The notes beneath the pieces were generated by a model. The model saw nothing but the letters and a program-made list of their open reading frames with translations. It was not told the DNA's origin and ran no database searches. A DNA stretch of 64,000 nt from DATAWK01 sp036267255. Lineage in GTDB: Bacteria > Acidobacteriota > Terriglobia > Terriglobales > Acidobacteriaceae. Location of the stretch: contig DATAWK010000027.1 of NCBI GenBank assembly GCA_036267255.1, positions 1 to 64,000 of the forward strand, given 5' to 3'. Of the stretch, positions 7,677 to 16,292 are shown piece by piece. The first letter of the stretch is position 1, and the number at the start of each line of letters is the position of its first letter. The translations under genes and the position numbers were made by a program.

Positions 7677-9068
7677 CTACTGAGCTCCCCGGCCAGATAG
7701 TGCAATCTTGATTGTGCGGAACAATATATACATATCCAGGCTTAGGGAGGCGCGTTGTAGGTAGAAAATGTCGTATTCAACTTTCAGTCGCGAGCTCTCG
7801 ATACTGTCACCATAAGCTGCCATCACCTGTGCCCATCCCGTGATGCCCGGGCGAACACTATGACGCAAATCGTAGAACGGAATATGTTGCCTGAGGATTT
7901 CGACAAAGTGCGGGCGTTCCGGGCGAGGCCCCACTAGGTTCATCTCTCCGAGCAATACATTCCAAAGTTGCGGGATCTCATCCAGGCGCAGTTTGCGTAA
8001 CACAGCGCCCACACGGGTAATCCGCGGATCATTTTTAGAAGCCCATGTCGGTCCTGTTTTTAATTCCGCATCGGAACGCATGGAACGAAATTTAATTACG
8101 CGAAAAGTTTGTCCGCGAAATCCAACGCGTTCCTGGCTATATAAAAAGGACCATCCAGATTCCAGAACAATAGCTAGCGCAATAATGATGCCGACTGGCA
8201 AAAAAATAATGAGTAGCGTTGCTGCCAAAACTATATTCACCATCCGGTTTAGCGCTTGCCAGATAGAACGGCTATAAAATGGAGCTCCATATATAAGTGC
8301 GCTCATTTTTAATGAATCGACGGGCACTTTTCCATGAGCTAAAGCGGAAAATTCTTCCACGGTATTGATTGCAATGCCACGGCTACGGAAGTGCAATAGT
8401 ATTCGCTCCGTGGCTTCATCCAGAGATGTGTCTTGGGACACAACAATGCGGTGCGGGCGATGGATGCGAACCTGTTGTTCAACCCTGGAAGCAGTGCTTA
8501 CATGGGGGTATAGCGTCTTTAAAGCATCGTTACTCGCTGTGCTAAGTTCGCAACAACCCATGGCTTGTATCTGCATATGTGGATTGTCCCGGATTGCCTG
8601 TCGAACGAACTCAATCTGGGTTTCAGAGCCAAGAATCAACAATCGCTCTCCAAAGCCAAAATACATGCAACTCCAGTCCATCATCCAGCGTATGCCAACA
8701 GAGAGAATCGCAAATAAAACGAGCGATACTTCGAGCCGACCCACAGGAAGATGCTGGTTGGGAAATACATTCAACAAGAGTACCCCTGCCAACGAAACAA
8801 TTCCCAGCGCGATAGCTGTATGTTGCAAAGTTATGCGTGGCGATCGCAGCGCTTTTGTGTCATATAGGTCGAGCGTATACAAGACCCAAAGCCAAAAAAT
8901 CAGTAGTAATATTCCTGGGAAAACGACTTCGAACGAATACTTGCCCAGATTGCCAGTGAATCCAGGAAGGTAGAAAACAGAAAAGACGATTAATGATGCA
9001 GCCACAGTATCGCCTATGGCTGCAAGAATTGTTCGCGTTGAAAAATGAATATGAAAAAGACGGACCAT
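7677..9068 (-). CDS. Undecaprenyl-phosphate sugar phosphotransferase (polyprenyl glycosylphosphotransferase, XrtA/EPS type)
   Basis: Initiates EPS repeat synthesis by moving a sugar-1-phosphate from a UDP-sugar to undecaprenyl phosphate at the inner membrane. The 463-residue protein has four N-terminal membrane segments (about 10-115), a Rossmann-like central region (about 140-250) and one further membrane segment near 285-305. The C-terminal bacterial sugar transferase domain has KFRSMR, LDEIPQLWNVLLGEMNLVGP, RPE and RPGITGWAQV. The overall architecture is that of the exosortase-A-associated EpsB/WbaP-like group. The gene lies 12 nt after the BY-kinase gene (ATG start). This would be the committing enzyme of the pathway encoded here. 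Confidence 0.92.
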   Translation of the reverse strand: MVRLFHIHFSTRTILAAIGDTVAASLIVFSVFYLPGFTGNLGKYSFEVVFPGILLLIFWLWVLYTLDLYDTKALRSPRITLQHTAIALGIVSLAGVLLLNVFPNQHLPVGRLEVSLVLFAILSVGIRWMMDWSCMYFGFGERLLILGSETQIEFVRQAIRDNPHMQIQAMGCCELSTASNDALKTLYPHVSTASRVEQQVRIHRPHRIVVSQDTSLDEATERILLHFRSRGIAINTVEEFSALAHGKVPVDSLKMSALIYGAPFYSRSIWQALNRMVNIVLAATLLIIFLPVGIIIALAIVLESGWSFLYSQERVGFRGQTFRVIKFRSMRSDAELKTGPTWASKNDPRITRVGAVLRKLRLDEIPQLWNVLLGEMNLVGPRPERPHFVEILRQHIPFYDLRHSVRPGITGWAQVMAAYGDSIESSRLKVEYDIFYLQRASLSLDMYILFRTIKIALSGRGAQ

Positions 9069-9080
9069 AGCGTTTTATTT

Positions 9081-9935
9081 TTATTTCTTGTAGTAAGCCT
9101 GGTAATAATTGTCAGATTCAACTTTCTGCACTCGGTTTAAGATGCACCCGAATAGCTTTCCAGCCATTAACTCAGTGGCCTGCTTGATAGCTTTTATCGG
9201 GGTTGATCCTGCATCAACTACAAATAAGCTGGCGTCACAATACCGAACCAAAATGAGCGCATCAGCCGTTGCAAGCATAGGTGGAGAATCGATGAGAATT
9301 AGATCATATTTTGTGCGCGCATGGGCCAGCATTTCCCGCAAGGCAACACTCTCCAGAAATTCTGCCGATCTGGGATAATTCATCGGAGCTAATAGGCAGT
9401 CGACATTATCGGCAAGAGAAATCAGGCTAGATTGCCACATCTCTGGGGCATCCGTGTAATGGCGGGCAGCACTTTCTTCTTGAGTAACGCCCATCAACGT
9501 GTGTAGAGAGGGCCTGTGAAGATCCGCTTCGATGAGCAGCACGCGGAGACGTTCGACGCCGCTGCACGCGAAAGCAAGATTGAGCACAGTTAGACTCTTT
9601 CCATCACCAGGTGCAGCACTCGATACCATGATTACTTTGTATCCGTTCGGTAGTGCTGTATCTGTCAGCTTCGTGCGAAGCGCACGATACTGCTCTCGTG
9701 CTGCTATGTCGTTCGGCATGTCTGCATTATTTGCTGAGACAACCTTCTGCGAGAGCTTCGATAAATCCGCTCTGCGAACGGGCAATGAAATAGTTGCTAT
9801 AGCAGGTTCTTCATTTGTTCTGGCCTGTTTCACAGGCTGATCGTAAACATCGCTATCCAGGGATATGTTTTCGTCTTGCGTGGAAACAGAAGATATTCCC
9901 TGCTCCATATTTAGTGCGTTGACCAGATATTTCAT
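9081..9935 (-). CDS. EPS tyrosine autokinase (BY-kinase, CpsD/CapB/Wzc-C type)
   Basis: Cytoplasmic P-loop tyrosine autokinase that regulates chain polymerisation and export together with the Wzz-like membrane partner. From the chosen ATG it has 284 residues. Walker A is SSAAPGDGKS, Walker A' is LLIEADLHRPSL and Walker B is LILIDSPP. The C-terminus ends in a tyrosine cluster (DNYYQAYYKK), the usual autophosphorylation tail. I chose the ATG at 9935 because AAGGAA lies 5 nt upstream; a longer TTG reading from 9986 would overlap the ATPase gene. Kinase and Wzz are separate proteins here, with the ATPase gene between them, as in exosortase-A EPS loci. Confidence 0.9.
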   Translation of the reverse strand: MKYLVNALNMEQGISSVSTQDENISLDSDVYDQPVKQARTNEEPAIATISLPVRRADLSKLSQKVVSANNADMPNDIAAREQYRALRTKLTDTALPNGYKVIMVSSAAPGDGKSLTVLNLAFACSGVERLRVLLIEADLHRPSLHTLMGVTQEESAARHYTDAPEMWQSSLISLADNVDCLLAPMNYPRSAEFLESVALREMLAHARTKYDLILIDSPPMLATADALILVRYCDASLFVVDAGSTPIKAIKQATELMAGKLFGCILNRVQKVESDNYYQAYYKK

Positions 9936-9948
9936 CAGAATTCCTTTT

Positions 9949-10926
9949 TTAGTTTGTGATTGTGCGTTCGTGTAATGGGCTTTCAACCATGCGGTTGCGG
10001 AATCGAATCAGATATTCAGACAGAGCATGCGGCATGGCTCCTTGAGGCTCCCTGTTCCTGGATGCATCTGCAGTGCGGCTGTTGTGTGTGCCGGTTTCGA
10101 TCAGCTCACCGCTCGGAGTCAATCCGAGATGCTGGCCAACGTCTTTGACCAGAGGCATTTCCACCAGAAATTGTCTTTTTGAAAAAGCTGCCAGTAAACA
10201 TTGATCCGCCAACTGATTCAAGAGTCTAGGAATTCCGCCTGTAAGGTGGAAAAGAGATTGCATTGCCGCAGACGTGAATATCTCGCGATAGCCGCCGCCG
10301 GCACAGTAGAGCCTCCAGCGGATGTATTCCTCTGTCTCAGAAAGTGAAAGATGCTCAAGGTGCGCCCGTAGCGGTACCCGCTGTGCCAGAGCGCGTAATT
10401 CCGGCTGCTCCAACCGCGATGTAATTTCCGGTTGACCTGCCAAGACAATCTGTACCAGACGGCCTTCGGCATACTCCAGATTGGAAATTCTCCTTAATAA
10501 TTCCAAAACCTCAACACGTAAATCATGAGCTTCATCTGCAACTATAACTGGAAGAAAACCCGAGGCCCTACGCATGTAAAGTGCGGATTGCAGGCTCCTG
10601 AACTTTAATCGTTTCGACTGCCCTATGGCCGCAGGCTCCAGAGTCTCCAACAGTTCATCAACAAGATCTTCCGCACTTGTAAGCAGAGGATTATCGATCT
10701 CAATGATCTCTGCGCGTGTGCCGCTTAGTTCACGGAGCGTGCTGCGCAGGACCGTGGTTTTACCGGTCCCAGGCTCTCCCACTAGGAGAAAAAGACCCTG
10801 ATACTCCGCAAGTGCGTATAGCATGGCCGCCATGGCTTCAGCATGGCCGTCAGAAAAAAATACATGCTCTGTTTCAGCCATTAAGGTAAAAGGACGGCGC
10901 GTTAATCCGAAATGATCCATGTACAT
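9949..10926 (-). CDS. ExeA/GspA-like AAA ATPase associated with EPS/exosortase loci
   Basis: P-loop ATPase of 325 residues, homologous in layout to the ExeA/GspA ATPase found next to Wzz and BY-kinase genes in exosortase-A EPS loci. It opens with YMDHFGLTRRPF, followed by Walker A VGEPGTGKTT and Walker B LPVIVADEAHDL. A sensor-like AGQPEI segment and ARG-rich helices follow. Its exact role is unknown; energising or regulating the export complex is the usual suggestion. I chose the ATG at 10926 (SD AAGAGG, 6 nt away) over a TTG at 11013, which would run into the preceding gene. The C-terminal 60 residues are basic and without recognisable domain. Confidence 0.87.
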   Translation of the reverse strand: MYMDHFGLTRRPFTLMAETEHVFFSDGHAEAMAAMLYALAEYQGLFLLVGEPGTGKTTVLRSTLRELSGTRAEIIEIDNPLLTSAEDLVDELLETLEPAAIGQSKRLKFRSLQSALYMRRASGFLPVIVADEAHDLRVEVLELLRRISNLEYAEGRLVQIVLAGQPEITSRLEQPELRALAQRVPLRAHLEHLSLSETEEYIRWRLYCAGGGYREIFTSAAMQSLFHLTGGIPRLLNQLADQCLLAAFSKRQFLVEMPLVKDVGQHLGLTPSGELIETGTHNSRTADASRNREPQGAMPHALSEYLIRFRNRMVESPLHERTITN

Positions 10927-10937
10927 GATCGGCCTCT

Positions 10938-12407
10938 TTATATCCTCAACGTCTTTCCGCTTAATGGGCTTCCATTGTTGGTCGCACTGAGTAGAGGAAT
11001 TGTCGCCAGGCAAGGCAGTTGAAGATAAGTGGTTACTTCTTCTCTGGAGTGAATGGTCGGGTCTGTCAGTTCCGCAATCAATGCGGCTGCTATACCTACC
11101 AGCAATCCTGCCGCTATGCCAGCCAAATTCAGTAAGATCATATTTGGAAAGTATGCACGTGTAGGCAAACTGGGTGGGTCAAGAAAGCGAAATTGTTCAC
11201 TGTCATTTTGCTTCTCCAGTTCATCTGCCATGGATGCAGATTGTTGCTTCTTAGCTAGAGAGTCGTAGTTATCCTTTAACGTTTGGTAAACCTGATTCAA
11301 CTCCTGGAACTGTTGTTCCACTGCCGGTAGAGCTTCCACTCGGTTCTGAAGCTGTTGAATCTGCGCTTCTATCAACTTTTGGCGTTCTGTTCTTTGTTGA
11401 ATTTCTTGATTCAACGAAACAAGTTGACTTTTTGCTTGATCTGCAATGGTTGGTCCCGTAGCACTCATTGCCGCAACGGGTTGTTTACGCTCATGAGCTA
11501 CTTGTGCTGTTAAAGACGCTACCTCGCGTTTTAGACGAATGACATCCGGATATTGATCAGTATATGTACGCTGAGCAACAGCCAACTGGGTTTGCGCAGC
11601 CTGCAGTTGTCTTTGTAGTGGCGTTTGTTGAGGCGGCAGCGGAGACGCTTTGCCGTCGATCCCAATGCTCATTAGAGAATCAAGATATGCCTTTTGCTGC
11701 GAAGCGCGCGAGATCGCTTCATCGTTTGATTCCATCAATGCCTGTTGCTGGCTGATTAACTGTAAATTTGCCTGCTCCTGCTCAGGCAAACTTCCCATAT
11801 GCGCCGATTTGAACGCCTGAATACGCGCATCCTGCTCTGCCATTGCTTGGCGAGCCTGATCCAACTGCGCAGACATAAATTGATCCGTGCCAAATGCCTG
11901 CTGGTTCAGTTGTTTCAAGTCTTCCTGAATAAAAAGTTGCGCAATGCGCTGTGTTACCAGCTGAGCTCCTTTTGGAGTGTTTGCCAGATAGGAGATCTTA
12001 AATGAGCCGACTCCAGGGTGGTCCGCTCTAGGATCCGCAATGATGTCTACGGTGATGTTCTTCCGCATCTTCCGTACGAGATCATCCAGCTGTTCCGGTG
12101 TTAACGACCCATGTCCCAGGTTGAGTTCATGGATAACTGTTATAAGCCGGGTTCGGCTCATAACCTCCTCGCGAATCGTCTGTAGTCTGGATGTTACATC
12201 TGTAGTGACGGTTGCTTTTACATAGTCGGATGGAATTTTTTGTGGTTCGACCAAAATCAAAGTTTCCGAACGGTATTCCTTCGGTAGCTTTAGACCAATC
12301 AGAAAGACTACGATCGGAACAAGAACGACAGGAAATATGAACAGCTTCCATCTGCGCTGCAAAAGCGCGCGAATGCCGTCGTAGGATGTGGGTAACTCGC
12401 GATTCAT
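10938..12407 (-). CDS. Wzz-like polysaccharide chain-length determinant (XrtA/EPS type)
   Basis: Inner-membrane polysaccharide co-polymerase that sets chain length and links to the BY-kinase. The 489-residue protein has two membrane segments, at about 19-39 and about 430-455 (MILLNLAGIAAGLLVGIAAA). They enclose a long periplasmic region with a Gln-rich coiled coil (about 170-400). The Wzz N-terminal motif LPKEYRSETLILVEP follows the first membrane segment. A proline-rich stretch (LDPPSLPTRAYFPN) precedes the second, as is usual. No kinase domain is fused; that function is the separate gene at 9081. The gene starts with ATG, 3 nt after the barrel gene stop. Confidence 0.9.
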   Translation of the reverse strand: MNRELPTSYDGIRALLQRRWKLFIFPVVLVPIVVFLIGLKLPKEYRSETLILVEPQKIPSDYVKATVTTDVTSRLQTIREEVMSRTRLITVIHELNLGHGSLTPEQLDDLVRKMRKNITVDIIADPRADHPGVGSFKISYLANTPKGAQLVTQRIAQLFIQEDLKQLNQQAFGTDQFMSAQLDQARQAMAEQDARIQAFKSAHMGSLPEQEQANLQLISQQQALMESNDEAISRASQQKAYLDSLMSIGIDGKASPLPPQQTPLQRQLQAAQTQLAVAQRTYTDQYPDVIRLKREVASLTAQVAHERKQPVAAMSATGPTIADQAKSQLVSLNQEIQQRTERQKLIEAQIQQLQNRVEALPAVEQQFQELNQVYQTLKDNYDSLAKKQQSASMADELEKQNDSEQFRFLDPPSLPTRAYFPNMILLNLAGIAAGLLVGIAAALIAELTDPTIHSREEVTTYLQLPCLATIPLLSATNNGSPLSGKTLRI

Positions 12408-12410
12408 AGT

Positions 12411-13988
12411 CTACTTTGCCTCTTGGTTAGTGCGGAAAAATGTATATGTATAGCCACCGGAGTATTGACTGCGGCTAAGATCGTTGTATCCGAGACTGGA
12501 AGGACTGCTTGTGATTTGGGAACGCCCATAGAGGAAATACAGTGAGTTATGTTTGTTGAAAGCATACTGAAGTCTTCCTGTATATCCCTGCTGGTTGAAA
12601 GATCCCTGTTGGGCGAAGAGAGCATGGGAAAGTACTAAGCTGGCCCCAAGATTTGCAGTCAGATGCTGCGTCACGGGAACAATGTAGCCCCCACTGACGA
12701 TACTGGATAGCATCGAGCCGTAAATAAACCCAACTTGATATGCTCGCTGATACTGTACATAGAGTTGCGATAACTTTATCTCGCGGGCGACGCTAGCAGT
12801 TATCGCATAACTGGTTCCTGTCAACAATACATTTGGATGCGCGGATGCGTGATTGAAAAGTGGTCCAGCACCAATCGAAAACGTAGTGTGTTGCGTGATC
12901 GCTCCTTGATAATTTAGCAGTAATGCTTCGGATGTTTGTTGACCACGAGGCTCCATGCCACGAACGTACAGCTCCGTAAATTCAAATCCTATGGCCTGCT
13001 GTGGTCTAAGAGCGTGCAGGTACTTAAGGTCAGCACCAAGTGTCTGGTAGCGAATATTAAATGGAGTTGTTCCCGGCGGAACAAACTGATGTATCAGCTG
13101 TTGCCAGGATCCGGTTGCACTCAACTCAACATTGTCCCGCTCTCCTAATGCATGCAGGACGCCAATCGTTGTGCTGGCGTTCGCCGTATTCACGGTGCTC
13201 TGAGCTAGATCGGTTGCTGCATTCGCGAGAATGATCGATACTCCGCCTACCGAAAGTGATTGTGGCAAAACCAGATTGGCATAGCTTGGATACATCGCAC
13301 CGAGCGCCGTCCAATACATTGCCGTGCGGGCGGTCCACCTATATTGCAGTCGCTGGGAGTAACTCTGGCTGTTACTGGTCAACGCAGAAAGTCCAGGGTA
13401 AAAAGTAAAGCTTGGTTTATAGTCTGCCTGGAATCCAAGTCGATCACTTGCTATCTCGTAGTGAGCCAGAAACTGCATGCCGTCAAAGTTGTTACCCTGT
13501 ACATCAACAGGCAATTCCAGCGCGTTGCTATCCCAGCCTGATTGCGTCTGAGCAGAAATAATCAAGCCCGAACCATTCGAGAGAGATATAGGCAGCGGGA
13601 TATCTGCGATGGACCGATTTTGTTCTGGCTGAGATCCCGGTTGTAAAACAACGTTGCTCCCTAACGCAGTATCGATCGATATAATTGCTGGAGCCTCTCC
13701 TTGCTCCATCAAATTCTCCAGGTTATTGCCATTCTGCGAAGTGCCTTGTGCCGTATCCTGTTGCGGCGGCGCCTGCTGGGGCGTTTGCGCGGGTGCCTGT
13801 TGCTGTGGATATGGTTGCAAGCTGGGTTGCAAGTTTGGCTGCAAACTTGGCTGTGGACTTATTTGCGGAATTTGTGGGGTATCTTGCTGGGCGCGCACGT
13901 GCGCAGCCGAGAAAAATATGCACAAAGCTGCCATCAGGCTAACCGTTTGCCATCTAAGCAACATACGAGATGGAAAACCAGCATTCAT
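12411..13988 (-). CDS. Outer-membrane beta-barrel protein of the EPS export system
   Basis: A secreted 525-residue protein with an N-terminal signal peptide (hydrophobic core about 14-28, cleavage after HVRA). A low-complexity Pro/Gln region follows (about 35-75) with repeats of the form LQPSLQP. The remainder alternates aromatic and polar residues in short strands typical of an outer-membrane barrel, ending in a strand-like segment YTYTFFRTN. Position between wza-like and wzz-like genes matches the PEP-CTERM-associated barrel proteins of exosortase-A loci. It is probably the outer-membrane pore for the polymer, since the Wza-like protein is short. It overlaps the upstream export gene by 4 bp. 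Confidence 0.75.
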   Translation of the reverse strand: MNAGFPSRMLLRWQTVSLMAALCIFFSAAHVRAQQDTPQIPQISPQPSLQPNLQPSLQPYPQQQAPAQTPQQAPPQQDTAQGTSQNGNNLENLMEQGEAPAIISIDTALGSNVVLQPGSQPEQNRSIADIPLPISLSNGSGLIISAQTQSGWDSNALELPVDVQGNNFDGMQFLAHYEIASDRLGFQADYKPSFTFYPGLSALTSNSQSYSQRLQYRWTARTAMYWTALGAMYPSYANLVLPQSLSVGGVSIILANAATDLAQSTVNTANASTTIGVLHALGERDNVELSATGSWQQLIHQFVPPGTTPFNIRYQTLGADLKYLHALRPQQAIGFEFTELYVRGMEPRGQQTSEALLLNYQGAITQHTTFSIGAGPLFNHASAHPNVLLTGTSYAITASVAREIKLSQLYVQYQRAYQVGFIYGSMLSSIVSGGYIVPVTQHLTANLGASLVLSHALFAQQGSFNQQGYTGRLQYAFNKHNSLYFLYGRSQITSSPSSLGYNDLSRSQYSGGYTYTFFRTNQEAK

Positions 13989-14581
13989 GGAACCACGACC
14001 GTGTCCCCTGCTTGTAGCAGCAATTCAGAGCTATCGGATTTTCCTGACAGGACGGCTTTGTAGTTGTACGGAATGCGCATCCGTTCTCCATTGACAACAC
14101 GTAGAACATAGATCTTGTTTTTCTTTGCAAATTCGCGCAGGCCTCCGGCAATTGCAAGAGCATCGAGGACGCCAGTGCCGTTATTCAGTGCATAGGCTCC
14201 GGGACGCGTCACCTGGCCGAGGACGTTGAAGCGCTGGCTGCGGGCTTCGGTGACGATGACAGTTACCTGAGGGCTATCAATGTATTTCCGCAGTGCTATC
14301 ACGAGAGCATCGCGCAATCCATTGGGCGTCTTGCCGGCAGCCTTGATGTCTCCAATGAGCGGCAACGTAATGAAGCCATCCGGGCGCACAGAAAGTGAGC
14401 GGGAAATATCTGGTTCCTTCCAAACATTGATGGCCAGTACATCTGATACTCCGATCTTGTAGTCGGGACCGATGGTGGCAGACGCAGATACTGATGGCGT
14501 CACGGTTTTATTCTTGTCCTTTGCCATGCCGGGCAACGTGAACATGGAAAGGACAAACAATATTGATAGCCAACGCTTCAT
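13985..14581 (-). CDS. Polysaccharide export protein (Wza/EpsE-like, SLBB domain)
   Basis: Periplasmic polysaccharide export protein of 198 residues. After a signal peptide (MKRWLSILFVLSMFTLPGMA) comes the Poly_export domain (about 35-115, YKIGVSDVLAINVW and VRPDGFITLPLIG), then one SLBB domain (about 120-195, LGQVTRPGAY). There is no lipobox Cys at the cleavage site and no C-terminal helix, so it is not a full Wza. The short form is common in exosortase-A EPS loci, where a separate barrel supplies the pore. The ATG overlaps the EBP stop by 4 bp and the barrel gene by 4 bp at the other end. Confidence 0.88.
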   Translation of the reverse strand: MKRWLSILFVLSMFTLPGMAKDKNKTVTPSVSASATIGPDYKIGVSDVLAINVWKEPDISRSLSVRPDGFITLPLIGDIKAAGKTPNGLRDALVIALRKYIDSPQVTVIVTEARSQRFNVLGQVTRPGAYALNNGTGVLDALAIAGGLREFAKKNKIYVLRVVNGERMRIPYNYKAVLSGKSDSSELLLQAGDTVVVP

Positions 14582-15609
14582 GAGGCAGATTCTCCAGTTG
14601 AGTTCGATGATTTCTGTTTTGCGGCATGCAATGGCGGCAAGCCTGCATCTTTGATCTTGTAAAGAAGAGCCCGATAGCTGATCTCAAGAACAGCTGCTGT
14701 TTTCCGGCGATTCCAACGATTGGCCTGAAGACAGCGCAAAATGATATTGCGTTCCAGATTATCCACAGCCTCGCGTACTTGTTCCTTTAATGGTCGTGTG
14801 GGATCTCCGGCGGATGAGCCACCAGACAGCACCGCACCATTCGCCGGCCGCAATGCTTCTGTAATGGTTTCTTCAGAGCCCAGAACGACATAGCGGCGCA
14901 CGATGTTTTCCAGCTCGCGGATGTTTCCGGGCCAGTGGTAATCCTCCAGGACAGAACGCATGCTTGCGGACATACGTGGAGGCGTTCGCTCATATTCTTC
15001 TGCATACCGTTCCAAAAAATGATCCAGTAGAACTGGAATGTCTTCCGGACGTTCCCGAAGAGCAGCAATACGAAGGGACACGACATTTAACCTATAGAAG
15101 AGGTCTTCGCGGAAGTTTCCATCGTGAATATCTTGTTCCAGGTCACGATTGGTTGCACAAATCGGCCAGATATCAACCGTCCGCTCCTCTGAGCCGCCCA
15201 ACCTCACAAAGGTGTAATCTTGCAGAGCTTGCAGCAGCTTGCTTTGGACGGCAATATCGAGATCTCCGATCTCGTCTAGGAACAGAGTTCCCTGGTTTGC
15301 AAGTTCCAGCTTGCCTAGTCGTGTCTGTTGCGCACCGGTAAAAGCCCCCCGTTCGTGGCCAAAGAGCTCACTTTCCAGTAGTCCGTGCGGGACAGCTGGG
15401 CAGCAAAGCTTGACAAACGGACGATTGGAGCGCGGAGAGCTCTGATACAGCAGTCGGGCTACGACTTCTTTGCCCGTACCGCTTTCTCCCTGAATCAATA
15501 CGGGTGTCAGGGCGGACGCGACCTGTTCAATCCGCTGTCGTAGCTCCCGGATGGCGCGAGAGTTTCCGAGAAGTGTAGAAGAGCGTGGTTGTGTGTAGGT
15601 GGCTTGCAT
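14578..15609 (-). CDS. Sigma-54-dependent enhancer-binding protein without a receiver domain
   Basis: AAA+ activator of sigma-54 RNA polymerase, 343 residues. The AAA+ domain starts almost at once: Walker A GESGTGKE at 41-48, the sigma-54 contact loop GAFTGA at 88-93, and Walker B LFLDEIGD near 109-116. The C-terminus is a Fis-type helix-turn-helix (RCLQANRWNRRKTAAVLEIS). It has no N-terminal sensory domain, so it is either constitutive or controlled by level or partner. It is the first gene of the EPS operon and sits right behind a perfect sigma-54 promoter. If it acts there, that is positive autoregulation. The predicted transcript start leaves only about 7 nt before its ATG. Confidence 0.9.
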   Translation of the reverse strand: MQATYTQPRSSTLLGNSRAIRELRQRIEQVASALTPVLIQGESGTGKEVVARLLYQSSPRSNRPFVKLCCPAVPHGLLESELFGHERGAFTGAQQTRLGKLELANQGTLFLDEIGDLDIAVQSKLLQALQDYTFVRLGGSEERTVDIWPICATNRDLEQDIHDGNFREDLFYRLNVVSLRIAALRERPEDIPVLLDHFLERYAEEYERTPPRMSASMRSVLEDYHWPGNIRELENIVRRYVVLGSEETITEALRPANGAVLSGGSSAGDPTRPLKEQVREAVDNLERNIILRCLQANRWNRRKTAAVLEISYRALLYKIKDAGLPPLHAAKQKSSNSTGESAS

Positions 15610-15626
15610 AGTAATGCCTACTACTG

Positions 15627-15642
15627 TGCAAGCAGCGTGCCA
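15627..15642 (-). promoter_or_regulatory. Perfect sigma-54 promoter of the main EPS operon
   Basis: Read on the minus strand: TGGCACGCTGCTTGCA, an exact match to TGGCAC-N5-TTGCA with GG and GC 10 nt apart. Predicted transcript start is about 15617, 7-8 nt before the ATG of the EBP gene. An inverted repeat about 100 bp upstream is a candidate activator site. Confidence 0.85.
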
Positions 15643-15704
15643 ATCCGGAGAAGTGTTGTCGATACCTGCAGAGAATTACGCATGCCCGGTTGAAGAGATT
15701 CCGA

Positions 15705-15725
15705 AGTAACCTGGTTCTGGTTACT
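15705..15725. promoter_or_regulatory. Inverted repeat, candidate activator site for the EPS operon promoter
   Basis: AGTAACC (15705-15711) and GGTTACT (15719-15725) form perfect 7-bp arms with a 7-nt spacer. The centre lies about 98 bp upstream of the predicted start of the minus-strand operon, the usual distance for an EBP enhancer site. It differs from the TGYGCA-N6-TGCAYR sites elsewhere in the window, which would fit two different activators. The rest of 15610-16292 holds no convincing gene. A CACAC-T-GTGTG repeat at 15927-15937 is the only other notable symmetry. Confidence 0.45.
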
Positions 15726-16292
15726 AGAGAGCAGTTGGAATCCACATCTTTCTAGGCTATTGTTGCTTCATCACAGGGATTTACAGTACAAAAGACATAT
15801 TGGAACGCATGATTTTAGTGATGGTTTTTGCGCTTTAGACGAACAGCATGGAAGCGTAAAAAGAAATGTGAACAGATAAGATTGAGAAAATAACACGCTG
15901 ATTTGGCAAAAGAGTGAAAAGTTCTTCACACTGTGTGTCACAAGATTGCTACCTTTTCCAGGTGCGATGAAATGGTGGCCACATTCCTGATTAGCAATGC
16001 TTCACCTGTAACACATAAATGTTTTGGTTCTCTCCCCCGCGGTACAGCAAGAAAGTTGTAGTGATAACGCCTGGCACTCAATCACAGTTGGCATAGTGAG
16101 GACAGTGGCGACGATAGCAGCCCTCCGTTAGAGCGTAATTTGCTCGAATGGTGCGGTTGATATCTCATCTCCACATCGGAACAAGCCGCTGGCGAATGAA
16201 AAATGCATGACAAGTATGTTTTTCGTTTGTCATTGCAAAGTGCTAGTAGAGCGATTGCGCTGCAATGTGGAAATTCAGGGGGAGAGAATTTT

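Noticed and set aside
16072..16077. TGGCAC as a sigma-54 -24 box before the second EBP
   Set aside because: No GC at the required 10-nt spacing downstream (CACAG is found instead).
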